Part shown: in pieces, positions 1-6,465 of the stretch
Layout of the letters: the number at the start of each line of letters is the position of its first letter
Position numbering within the stretch: position 1 is the first letter of the stretch
Origin: CAKSQF01 sp964568425
GTDB lineage: Bacteria; Bacillota; Clostridia; Oscillospirales; CAG-272
Length of the DNA: 13,635 nt
Direction: 5' to 3'
NCBI GenBank assembly: GCA_964568425.1
Contig: CAZMPO010000033.1
Location: 1-13,635 of the forward strand
The notes under the pieces: generated by a model
Seen by the model: only the letters and a program-made list of their open reading frames with translations
Databases searched by the model: none
Told to the model about the DNA's origin: nothing
Translations under genes and position numbers: made by a program

Positions 1-703
1 CTTTATGTTTTTCGTAAAATGTCCGTGCGAAAAGGTGGCGGAGATTATGCGGAAAAACTTTTTTCTCGGACACGCCCACCTTTTTACACAGTTTTTTCAT
101 CTCCGACCAAATATTTGACCTATCGAGCGGATTACCGTTTTTGCTTACGAAAACGGGACCGCTCTTTATTTTTTGCCTGCCGACGTATCCCTTAAGCATT
201 TTGCACAGTCTTTTGGGCAGTAGCACCATGCGGCGTCTGCCCTTACAGTTGACCTCGGCGATGCCGACATCCACCGCCTCAACGGTGATAAATCTCAGCT
301 CGGACACGCGGATGCCTGTTGAGCAGATGGTCTGCATGATCAGGGACAGCCGCTCGCCCGCCGCCGCGATCAAGCGTGAATATTCGGCTTTTGTCAGCTG
401 TTTATCATCATCGAAGAGTTTTTTGGGGATTTTCAGTGCCTTCACGCGCAGATCGCGTCGGTCGATAAATTCAAAAAATCGGTTAAGTGACGACAGTGCT
501 CCGTTGACTGTTGCGCTCGCGTATTTTTCACAAAGGGTCGCCTTATATTCGACCACCGTCGCCCTGCCAAGCTCTTGATCCCCGAGCCAATCGGCAAACG
601 CCCTCACATCGTGCACATATTTTTCTGCTGTCGCCCTCGCTCGCTCGTTTTTCAAAAGCTGCTTGCCGAAGTCGGCGATGGTCTCGTTTTCTATCGTTCT
701 CAT
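1..703 (-). CDS. Tyrosine recombinase/integrase, C-terminus beyond window edge
   Basis: Site-specific tyrosine recombinase (phage integrase/XerCD-like), which cuts and rejoins DNA at recombination sites. 234 codons are visible from ATG at 701-703; an AGGAG Shine-Dalgarno sits about 8 nt upstream. Residues 1-90 form an N-terminal SAM-like core-binding domain (TAEKYVHDVRAFADWL; NGALSSLNRFFEFI). The catalytic domain shows box I Arg132 in CSTGIRVSEL, the beta-hairpin Lys154 in CKGRRR, and His219/Arg222 in PHNLRHLFA. The final 50-70 residues, with the second His/Trp and the Tyr nucleophile, fall outside the window, so activity cannot be judged. It has the short two-domain form without an arm-binding domain. 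It is divergent from the isomerase gene and has its own extended -10 promoter. No att site or cargo is visible, so a mobile-element, Xer or DNA-inversion role cannot be separated. Confidence 0.93.
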   Translation of the reverse strand, partial: MRTIENETIADFGKQLLKNERARATAEKYVHDVRAFADWLGDQELGRATVVEYKATLCEKYASATVNGALSSLNRFFEFIDRRDLRVKALKIPKKLFDDDKQLTKAEYSRLIAAAGERLSLIMQTICSTGIRVSELRFITVEAVDVGIAEVNCKGRRRMVLLPKRLCKMLKGYVGRQKIKSGPVFVSKNGNPLDRSNIWSEMKKLCKKVGVSEKKVFPHNLRHLFARTFYEKHK

Positions 704-727
704 GGTTTTTGCTCCTTTTTTTGAGCC

Positions 728-736
728 ATTATAGCA
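728..736 (-). promoter_or_regulatory. Extended -10 promoter of the recombinase gene
   Basis: On the minus strand TGCTATAAT is an extended -10 (TGN-TATAAT). It would start transcription near 721, about 18 nt before the recombinase ATG. I see no good -35 at 16-18 bp, which is common for extended -10 promoters. Confidence 0.6.
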
Positions 737-754
737 GAAAAATGTAAAGATCGA

Positions 755-783
755 TTGACAACCGATCAAAATTATGTTATACT
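755..783 (+). promoter_or_regulatory. Sigma-A promoter of the TIM-barrel gene
   Basis: TTGACA (755-760), 17 bp, TATACT (778-783), predicting a start near 790. An in-frame ATG at 774 lies inside the spacer and so cannot be in the mRNA; this fixes the gene start at 813. A short dyad, GATCG (749-753) and CGATC (763-767), straddles the -35 and may be an operator, but 5-bp arms are weak evidence. Confidence 0.85.
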
Positions 784-812
784 TAACAAAAACGGCAAAG
801 GACGGGTGGGGT

Positions 813-1643
813 ATGGACGCACCTTTTAGTTTATGGTCTTATTTTTTCAGGGTCGACGAGCCCGAGGGGGCGATCCTTGAATTTGAAAAGAGCGGGGTAT
901 TATACACCGAGCTTGCGCACGAGCACGGGGACATGCTGCTTCGGCGATCGGACGATCACATCGGAACGGGACGCAAATTTGCCGAATTTATGCACTCGCA
1001 CGGTGTTCATTCACCGCAAGGGCATCTGCGCTTCCCTACACCGTTTGCGACCGACCCCGAGATATACGATTATCTTGTGCGACAGATCGAAATGTATGCG
1101 GCGATCGGCGTCGGGCGCGCAGTCCTGCACGGCGATTACATGAGGGAGCTTGATCTGACCGACAAGGAGCGGCACGAGCGGAACATCGATGCCGTCGCAA
1201 GGCTTATGTCGATGATCGAGCATGTTGACATCACGATCTGTCTTGAAAATCTTTGCGGCGTCAATCGCGGCATTGACGAGCTGCTCGACATCATCGAGTG
1301 CGTAGGCTCACCAAAACTCGGCATTTGTCTTGACACGGGGCACTTAAATCTCACCAAGACCTCATCCCATCGCGAATTTATCCTCAAAGCGGGTGACAGA
1401 CTCAAGGCACTGCACATTGCGGACAACGACGGTAGTGGCGATCAGCATCTCGCACCCTTCGGCAAGGGGCGGATCGATTTTGTCGACATCATGCGTGCAC
1501 TGCGCGAGATAGACTATCACGGGCTGTTCAATTACGAGATCGGCGGCGAGACTTACCGCTGTCCGCTTGAGATCCTGCACGCGAAGGCGGCATTCATCCG
1601 TGCCGGATACGAATACTTACTCGATGTGACGAAACAGAAATAA
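813..1643 (+). CDS. Sugar phosphate isomerase/epimerase-like TIM-barrel protein
   Basis: 276-residue cytoplasmic protein of the xylose-isomerase-like/AP endonuclease 2 TIM-barrel superfamily. Members isomerise or epimerise sugars and polyols, or cut DNA, using divalent metal. Likely metal ligands in order are Glu145 (CLENLCG), Asp174 and His177 (CLDTGHLNL), His201 (ALHIADNDG) and Glu242 (YEIGGE). The AP-site-specific Nfo signatures are not evident and the LHIADN...GKGRIDF stretch is typical of the sugar branch, so isomerase/epimerase is preferred; the substrate is unknown. The ATG at 813 is chosen because the promoter occupies 755-783 and a GGTGGGG stretch precedes this ATG. The gene is monocistronic, divergent from the recombinase, and ends two bases before a strong hairpin. 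No signal peptide is visible. Confidence 0.88.
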   Translation: MDAPFSLWSYFFRVDEPEGAILEFEKSGVLYTELAHEHGDMLLRRSDDHIGTGRKFAEFMHSHGVHSPQGHLRFPTPFATDPEIYDYLVRQIEMYAAIGVGRAVLHGDYMRELDLTDKERHERNIDAVARLMSMIEHVDITICLENLCGVNRGIDELLDIIECVGSPKLGICLDTGHLNLTKTSSHREFILKAGDRLKALHIADNDGSGDQHLAPFGKGRIDFVDIMRALREIDYHGLFNYEIGGETYRCPLEILHAKAAFIRAGYEYLLDVTKQK

Positions 1644-1644
1644 C

Positions 1645-1693
1645 AAAAAACAGCAGCTTTGCGGTGTTTTATCCGCATAAGCTGCTGTTTTTG
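1645..1693. terminator. Bidirectional intrinsic terminator
   Basis: AAAAACAGCAGCTT (ending at 1659) is complementary to AAGCTGCTGTTTTT (starting at 1679), with an inner TGCGG/CCGCA stem around a short T-rich loop. The A-run on one side and T-run on the other let it work both ways: for the isomerase (plus) and for the convergent 1720-2872 unit (minus). Confidence 0.92.
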
Positions 1694-1719
1694 GATTTTA
1701 CATTATCATTCTGCTTCGA

Positions 1720-1884
1720 TCAGAAAGCCCAAACGTCGTGATAAGTTCCTCTTTGGCTTGCGATGATGATCATGACATCCTTATCATCGATCAGGTTGAT
1801 CTCTGCCACAGGGGTGACATAGGTCTCTTTTGTGCTTTTGGAGGTCACGGGCAGATCTTTTGACATCATTTTTTCGTTTTTCAT
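1720..1884 (-). CDS. 54-residue coupled peptide with Y-P-E...DV...S motif
   Basis: Small protein of unknown function. The start is ATG at 1882-1884 because a strong Shine-Dalgarno (AAGGAGGAGC) lies 5 nt upstream and overlaps the stop codon of the preceding gene; the longer reading frame up to 1977 is overlap with that gene. The intergenic gap is 13 nt, so translational coupling is likely. The N-terminal half is polar and Lys-rich. The C-terminal half holds Tyr22-x2-Pro25-x2-Glu28-Ile, then Asp36-Val37 and Ser43, and ends in VWAF. From memory, short gut-Firmicute ORFs often carry a comparable YxxPxxE...DVI..S pattern with no assigned function. There is no signal peptide or membrane helix. It could be a secreted or modified peptide, or an accessory of the upstream protein; neither is shown. 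Confidence 0.75.
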   Translation of the reverse strand: MKNEKMMSKDLPVTSKSTKETYVTPVAEINLIDDKDVMIIIASQRGTYHDVWAF

Positions 1885-1897
1885 ACCATGCTCCTCC

Positions 1898-2872
1898 TTA
1901 TTCATTGGTCGAGAGTGCTTTTTTGTCGAGGATCGCGGTGTCATCCTCATAGATCGAGATCGAATAGTCCGCCTCATCGGGCACTGCGCCGTAGAACGCC
2001 ACGCCGATCAAGCAACAGCCGGCAGCCGCCTGATAGAAGAGGAAGCCGTTATCGACCGAATTATCTGTAACGCCCGACTGCGCGTAATCGAGCTCATAGA
2101 CCGCATAGCCTGTATCGAGCGAGCCGACACATTCGGTTGTCGATCCGGTAGTCTTATAGAGCGAGAAGCTGTATTTTTCGACCGGTCTTGCTCTCTCGAT
2201 AGCGACCTGCACCGTGAAACGGTAGTTGGTCGTTGTGACAAATCCGCCGCCGCCCGGGAAGAAGCCCATCGAGCTTCTCTCCTGATAGAACGCCTGCAAA
2301 TAATCCCTCTCGACACGTCCGGTCGCTTCATTTGTGGGGGCTTTGAGTCGGGAGATCGCAGAGAACGACTTGAACAACGCCTTATCCTCGTATCCGGTGG
2401 GATCTTCGCCCATTTCGGGTGCATCCCACGAGATGACACCGAAACCGGTCACGTTCAACGAACGCTGAGCACGGTCATCCGAGCCTGTTTCGATATGCGC
2501 CTTTCCGAGTTTTGCGTCGTATTTCAGGATAAATCCATCAAAACGATCACTTACCTCGCTTATCGGCGATCCGTCAAACTTTGTCCAGCCGTTTGTGTTG
2601 ATCATCCACACACCATCGGTCGTTTCGAGCACAAGTGCGCTTTTGCCTTTGGGCATGGTCGTGTTAATAACGAGCTGGTCGCAGAGTGTGTCATCGAAAT
2701 CGGACAGGCATTTATAGCCGTAGTCGCTTTCCATCATCTTGTAAATGTAGAGTGCGTTGAATCTGTTGATTGCCACGCAGTTATCGGTCGGTGCTTCCTC
2801 TGCACCAACGCAGATCGGAAACAGCCCGAGAACCACGACAACGGCAAGCAACAATGAAAGAGCTTTTTTCAT
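1898..2872 (-). CDS. Secreted protein of unknown function
   Basis: 324 residues with a classical signal peptide (Lys-Lys, a long Leu/Val core, probable cleavage after VGA at residue 24). The mature part is mixed, Tyr/Asp-rich and lacks transmembrane segments. Visible features are a Gly-rich FFPGGGGF stretch near residue 210 and scattered Cys residues (around 32, 55, 64, 244 and 288-289). I do not recognise a family; enzymatic motifs, a dockerin, LPxTG and SLH modules are all absent. The start is ATG at 2872, followed by a typical MKKALSLLL leader; the upstream GGATGGTGAAAG offers a modest ribosome site. It has its own perfect consensus promoter and is co-transcribed with the 54-residue ORF. 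It shares a promoter-overlapping dyad with the dockerin gene, suggesting common regulation. Confidence 0.88.
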   Translation of the reverse strand: MKKALSLLLAVVVVLGLFPICVGAEEAPTDNCVAINRFNALYIYKMMESDYGYKCLSDFDDTLCDQLVINTTMPKGKSALVLETTDGVWMINTNGWTKFDGSPISEVSDRFDGFILKYDAKLGKAHIETGSDDRAQRSLNVTGFGVISWDAPEMGEDPTGYEDKALFKSFSAISRLKAPTNEATGRVERDYLQAFYQERSSMGFFPGGGGFVTTTNYRFTVQVAIERARPVEKYSFSLYKTTGSTTECVGSLDTGYAVYELDYAQSGVTDNSVDNGFLFYQAAAGCCLIGVAFYGAVPDEADYSISIYEDDTAILDKKALSTNE

Positions 2873-2910
2873 ACTTTCACCATCCGTTTGTGTTTTATTT
2901 TGTCTAGATT

Positions 2911-2939
2911 ATTATACAATTTGACGCTTGATTTGTCAA
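2911..2939 (-). promoter_or_regulatory. Consensus sigma-A promoter of the secreted-protein gene
   Basis: Minus strand TTGACA (2934-2939), 17 bp, TATAAT (2911-2916): a perfect match at both hexamers with ideal spacing. The start is expected near 2904, giving about a 30-nt leader before ATG 2872. Confidence 0.92.
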
Positions 2940-2953
2940 GGGGTTTTGACAAA
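2932..2953. promoter_or_regulatory. Candidate operator dyad TTTGTCA-N8-TGACAAA
   Basis: A perfect 7-bp inverted repeat with an 8-bp spacer covers the -35 of the downstream promoter. The same core (TTGTCA-N8-TGACAA) recurs at 6422-6441 in the same register over the -35 of the dockerin gene. The other promoters in the window lack it. A binding site for a shared repressor is the inference; no regulator gene is visible here. Confidence 0.45.
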
Positions 2954-2987
2954 TTCCATAAATTTCCATTTATACAAAACCCCTTGA
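2936..2987 (-). terminator. Long inverted repeat after the dockerin gene, possible terminator
   Basis: CAAGGGGTTTTG (2937-2948) is the exact complement of CAAAACCCCTTG (2975-2986), extended by one T-A pair, around a 26-nt AT-rich loop that can fold a second small stem (TAAAT/ATTTA). It lies 14 nt after the dockerin stop codon. There is no T-tract on the minus-strand 3' side, so termination may be inefficient. Its 3' arm runs into the -35 of the next gene. Confidence 0.5.
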
Positions 2988-3000
2988 TTTTGTCAATTAA

Positions 3001-6000
3001 TCATCTTTTTCCGAGTATTATGCTCGAATTGCCGTCTTTGTCAAGATTTGCGATATATTTCTTGAGCAAAATGACGTCACTGCTGTTGATCATACCGTCA
3101 CCGTTCGCGTCCGCGCCGACAAAGACATTGACGGTCGATGTGTTGGTAGATTTATCGTAATTTGCGATATATTTCTTTATCATGATTATATCGGCGGATG
3201 TGACCCTGCCGTCGCCGTTTGCGTCACCATAGATAAACGGAAGCTGTCCGCACTCGCACTCGCCGTCGTCGCCGACGAAATCGTGCTTTACGACATCCTT
3301 CTTTTGCCCGCAGAGCGTGCATTCATGCCAGTGGGAGTCGCTGTCACTCGACCACGCATCCGACCAATCGTGCAGAGGCTCGCGAACTCTGCCGCAGATG
3401 TTGCAGGTCGTGTCGCAGGCATCGTCGTAAACATGTACCGCTATGTCGTAAGGATTGCCGCAATCGGTGCAGGTGCACCAATGCTTATCGCTGTTGTGCT
3501 CATATGTGCCGCCCGAATGCTCGTGCTCGTCTATAACGACCTCGCGGACATTCTCGGTAGTGTATTCGAGAACCTTTGCGTCGGGTGCGCAGTAGATCAC
3601 GCTGTTTTCGGGGATGGTTGCCGCCGCGTTTTCAAATTCGGTGTCTTTTCCGTTTACCACTATTTTTTCAAGCGAGGTGCACTCGCCGAACGCGCCGTCC
3701 TCGACCTTTTTGAGCGTTTCGGGAAGCTCTATCGACTCAAGCGAGGTGCATCCGTTGAAGGCATCCTTCGAGATCCGCTCGACCGTGTCGGGGAGATCTA
3801 TCTCTCGGAGCGAGGTGCATCCGTTAAACGCGCCCGTGGGTATCGATTCTATGTCGCTCGGCAGCTCGATCGTCTCAAGAGAGGTGCAATCGCTGAACAT
3901 GTTCATGCTGATTCCAGTCCCCTCGGCAAATTCGACATTCTTAAGGCTCGTACAGCCCGAGAATGTGCCGCTGCCGCCATACACGGTGGTTTTCGGGACT
4001 ACGACCGATTCCATTGACTCGCAACCCTTGAACGCCTTATCGCCGAGGGTCTCAAGCTCGGTCGGAATGTCGAAGCTCTTAAGCTTTACGCATCCGCAGA
4101 AGGCACTGTTTCCGATCTCTCTAAGGTTCGTGTCGGGCTCGATCACTCTTGCGCGCGAGAATGCGGAATAGACGGTCTTTTGGACACTGCCCGCAAATGT
4201 CAGGTTGACGCAACCGTAAAATGCATTATCACCGATCTTTTCGAGCGACTTCGGAAGGATCACGGTCTCGAGTGAGATAAATCCTATGGTCCCTATGAAC
4301 GCACCATCGGCTATCGAGGTCACACCCTCGCCGATCTCGACCATCTTTATGATGTCGGCGTAGTTCGACCAAGGCAGTGTGTTGCCCATCTCGCCCTTTC
4401 CGGTGATGGTCAGCAGACCGCTTTCGAGATCAAGCTCCCATGTCATGTTCGAGCCGTCCGCACCGCAGAAGCCCATCGGATTTGCCGGTTTCTTGCTGCC
4501 GCAGATCGAGCAGCAGCCGTCATCTCCCCATGTGTGCTCGGTAAGCTCGGATACATACGGGCATTCGGTGCAGTAGGACTGATGCGCGATCTGATCGATC
4601 CTCATCTTGAGGTCGTGTTCGTATACTAACCTGTACATACTGCAGACGGTGCAAGCATAATAGTGTGTGCCGCTGTTATAGAACAGATCGCCGTCGTATA
4701 CATGCGCACCCGAATCGGCTTCTCCGCACTTCGTACAAGTCCTGAAGTGCCCGTCGACATTTGCCGTCCAACGACCAAAGGTATGCTCGCACTTTTCGTC
4801 AAACACCGTCGGGAGAAGGATATCGTCCGACTCGGCGAATTTGCAAACAGCCGAGGAATTGTTAAGTCGAAGTGCCCATTGAAGTCTGCCGTTGAATGTT
4901 GCAGTCGCTGATTCTTGATTACCCCAAACGTGGACTTGCTTGCCGTTGATATATGCGGTAAGCGTTGTTGTGCCGTCATAGTTCATGGTACCGAGAACAA
5001 GGATTGTAACATCTTTGCCTACATATTCATCGATGTTTATTCTCTGCTGTACACCGAAAACGGAAGTTCCCCACCATTTTCCGAAAATAACATTCGCAGA
5101 GCCGTCAATGCCGATTCCGCGTTGTGTATCGCTGTTTCCGCCGTCATACGGAATGAAGATGCAAGTATCATCATTATTGCCAAACATGAGTCCGCAATTT
5201 CCGTTATCGGCGAGGACACCACCATATTCCGCTGCGTTCATCGTGAACGAAACTGCGAAATATTTTTTGGTAACGGTAGCTATTTCGCCGTATTTCCAAG
5301 ATGCCTCGCCATTTGTTGCACCGTAGGCATAAACAGTCTTGATGCCGTCTGTTCCGCAAATCGTGCAAATACCATCACTGTCGGGTGTATGAACCGCAAC
5401 ATCGAGTTTTTTATCGCACTCGATACATTTATGCCAATGGTCGTCCTTGTTCCACGACCATACGCTTGACGGCATATGAATAGCATGGCGTGTCTCCTGT
5501 CCGCAAATATCGCAGATCTCATCGGTATCACTGCTGTATGTGTGGAATGATTTATCAACAGTATAGCCGCATTTTGTGCATTTGCGCCAGTGATCGTTAG
5601 AAGTGAAATACCATTTATCGCCACTTGTATGTTCACATGCTTCATCGCCGAATACTGTCGGGAGAAGGATATCGTCCGACTCGGTGAACTTGCAAACAGC
5701 AGACGAGCCATTAAGTCGAAGTGCCCATTGAATTTTGCCGTTGAATGTTGCGGTCGCTGATTCTTGGTTACCCCAAACATTGACCTGCTTGCCGTTGATA
5801 TATGCGGTAAGGGTCGTTGTACCGTCATCGTTCTTCTCGCCGAGGACGAGTATGGTGACATCTTTATCGACATATTCAGAGATATCGACAAAGTGAGCAG
5901 AGCCAAAGACGGATGTACCCCACCATTTTCCGAAGGCAACTTTTGCGGAGCCAAAAATGCCTATTGTCTTCTGAATCGCAGTGTTTCCGCCATCATAGGG

Positions 6001-6345
6001 AATGAAGATACAGTTGTCATCATTATCGCCGAACATGAGTCCGCAGCAACCGTTATCAGTCGGAATGCCTGCATATTCCGCTGCGTTCATTGTAAACGAA
6101 ACCGCAAAATATTTTTTAGTAACGGTGGCTATATCGCCGTATTCCCAAGATGCTTCGCCATTTGTTGCACCGTAGGCATAGATGGTTTTGATATCGTCTT
6201 TTGCCGAGACGTTGGTCTCATTTTGCGTCGTGTTGGTATCGCTCTGTGCAAATGTCGGGAGAGGGACGCCGACGAAGATCGACAGGATCATCGACAATGC
6301 GCACGCAAGTGCTGCCACACGATCGGTCATTGTTTTTCGTTTCAT
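3001..6345 (-). CDS. Large secreted dockerin protein with duplicated modules and BspA-type LRRs
   Basis: 1114 residues. Order: signal peptide (about 1-33, cleavage after TFA); module A (52-232); CxxC/His repeats (237-331); module B (335-515), about 81% identical to A; further CxxC/His repeats (519-615); BspA-type leucine-rich repeats (about 670-900; recurring AFxGCTSLxxIxLP); more CxxC/His repeats (940-1033); type I dockerin (1040-1102). The dockerin has two calcium loops, DANGDGRVTSAD (1041-1052) and DANGDGMINSSD (1079-1090), each followed by KKYIAN; recognition pairs are SA and SS. Dockerins bind cohesins, so the protein is probably displayed on a cellulosome or cell-surface scaffold. No catalytic domain is recognised; modules A/B resemble a beta-sandwich lectin or LamG-like fold (inference). 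Adhesion or substrate binding is the best guess. The start is supported by GGCGGTGA upstream and the signal peptide. It has its own promoter. Confidence 0.93.
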   Translation of the reverse strand: MKRKTMTDRVAALACALSMILSIFVGVPLPTFAQSDTNTTQNETNVSAKDDIKTIYAYGATNGEASWEYGDIATVTKKYFAVSFTMNAAEYAGIPTDNGCCGLMFGDNDDNCIFIPYDGGNTAIQKTIGIFGSAKVAFGKWWGTSVFGSAHFVDISEYVDKDVTILVLGEKNDDGTTTLTAYINGKQVNVWGNQESATATFNGKIQWALRLNGSSAVCKFTESDDILLPTVFGDEACEHTSGDKWYFTSNDHWRKCTKCGYTVDKSFHTYSSDTDEICDICGQETRHAIHMPSSVWSWNKDDHWHKCIECDKKLDVAVHTPDSDGICTICGTDGIKTVYAYGATNGEASWKYGEIATVTKKYFAVSFTMNAAEYGGVLADNGNCGLMFGNNDDTCIFIPYDGGNSDTQRGIGIDGSANVIFGKWWGTSVFGVQQRINIDEYVGKDVTILVLGTMNYDGTTTLTAYINGKQVHVWGNQESATATFNGRLQWALRLNNSSAVCKFAESDDILLPTVFDEKCEHTFGRWTANVDGHFRTCTKCGEADSGAHVYDGDLFYNSGTHYYACTVCSMYRLVYEHDLKMRIDQIAHQSYCTECPYVSELTEHTWGDDGCCSICGSKKPANPMGFCGADGSNMTWELDLESGLLTITGKGEMGNTLPWSNYADIIKMVEIGEGVTSIADGAFIGTIGFISLETVILPKSLEKIGDNAFYGCVNLTFAGSVQKTVYSAFSRARVIEPDTNLREIGNSAFCGCVKLKSFDIPTELETLGDKAFKGCESMESVVVPKTTVYGGSGTFSGCTSLKNVEFAEGTGISMNMFSDCTSLETIELPSDIESIPTGAFNGCTSLREIDLPDTVERISKDAFNGCTSLESIELPETLKKVEDGAFGECTSLEKIVVNGKDTEFENAAATIPENSVIYCAPDAKVLEYTTENVREVVIDEHEHSGGTYEHNSDKHWCTCTDCGNPYDIAVHVYDDACDTTCNICGRVREPLHDWSDAWSSDSDSHWHECTLCGQKKDVVKHDFVGDDGECECGQLPFIYGDANGDGRVTSADIIMIKKYIANYDKSTNTSTVNVFVGADANGDGMINSSDVILLKKYIANLDKDGNSSIILGKR
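4801..5343 (-). repeat. Direct repeat, module B of the dockerin protein
   Basis: 543 bp encoding residues 335-515. It is a direct copy of 5650-6192: 34 differences in 181 residues by hand count, no gaps, with long identical nucleotide runs near the ends. The copies are 849 bp apart (283 codons), so recombination between them would stay in frame. Confidence 0.9.
5650..6192 (-). repeat. Direct repeat, module A of the dockerin protein
   Basis: 543 bp encoding residues 52-232, partner of 4801-5343. The strongest conservation is at the N-terminal third (YAYGATNGEASW; KKYFAVSFTMNAAEY) and at the C-terminal end (WGNQESATATFNG; ESDDILLPTVF). The middle, about residues 93-113 of the module, is the most divergent. 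Confidence 0.9.
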
Positions 6346-6399
6346 AAAAAAATCACCGCCTTAAATGATATTAGAGTTTATAACGAAAGAACTAATTTA

Positions 6400-6428
6400 A
6401 TTATACATAAAATTCGGGAACTTGTCAA
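6400..6428 (-). promoter_or_regulatory. Consensus sigma-A promoter of the dockerin gene
   Basis: Minus strand TTGACA (6423-6428), 17 bp, TATAAT (6400-6405). The start is expected near 6393, leaving a leader of about 48 nt. The -35 and most of the spacer lie in the 3' arm of the trp-operon terminator. The -35 also forms half of the TTGTCA-N8-TGACAA dyad (6422-6441) shared with the 2932-2953 site. Confidence 0.92.
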
Positions 6429-6450
6429 TAGAAAATGACAAATTCCCGAA
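6407..6450 (-). terminator. Terminator of the ABC transporter operon, overlapping the next promoter
   Basis: On the minus strand TTCGGGAA-T-TTGTCA, loop TTTTCTAT, TGACAA-G-TTCCCGAA, then TTTTAT. This is a 15-bp stem with one U-G wobble, an 8-nt loop and a short U-tract, starting 16 nt after the ATPase stop codon. Confidence 0.85.
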
Positions 6451-6465
6451 AAAATCTCGAAATAT

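Noticed and set aside
141..747. Plus-strand ORFs opposite the recombinase
   Set aside because: The minus strand encodes a clear tyrosine recombinase with catalytic motifs; the plus frames lack any.
704..812. Invertible promoter controlled by the adjacent recombinase
   Set aside because: No inverted repeat longer than the 5-bp GATCG/CGATC pair was found flanking the promoters, too short for a recombination site pair.
1832..2857. Long plus-strand ORF of 341 codons opposite the secreted-protein gene
   Set aside because: It mirrors the 1898-2872 minus-strand gene, which has a signal peptide, ribosome site and consensus promoter. The plus-strand translation has no recognisable domain or ribosome site.
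3283..4171. Plus-strand ORFs within the dockerin gene
   Set aside because: They are antisense to the leucine-rich repeat and CxxC regions; their repeats are reflections of the real repeats.
3235..5650. CRISPR-like appearance of periodic short repeats
   Set aside because: The periodicity is coding (leucine-rich and CxxC/His repeats), units are imperfect and there are no unique spacers of constant length.
5764..6438. Plus-strand ORF over the 5' end of the dockerin gene
   Set aside because: Antisense to module A and the signal peptide, and it runs through the promoter; no independent support.
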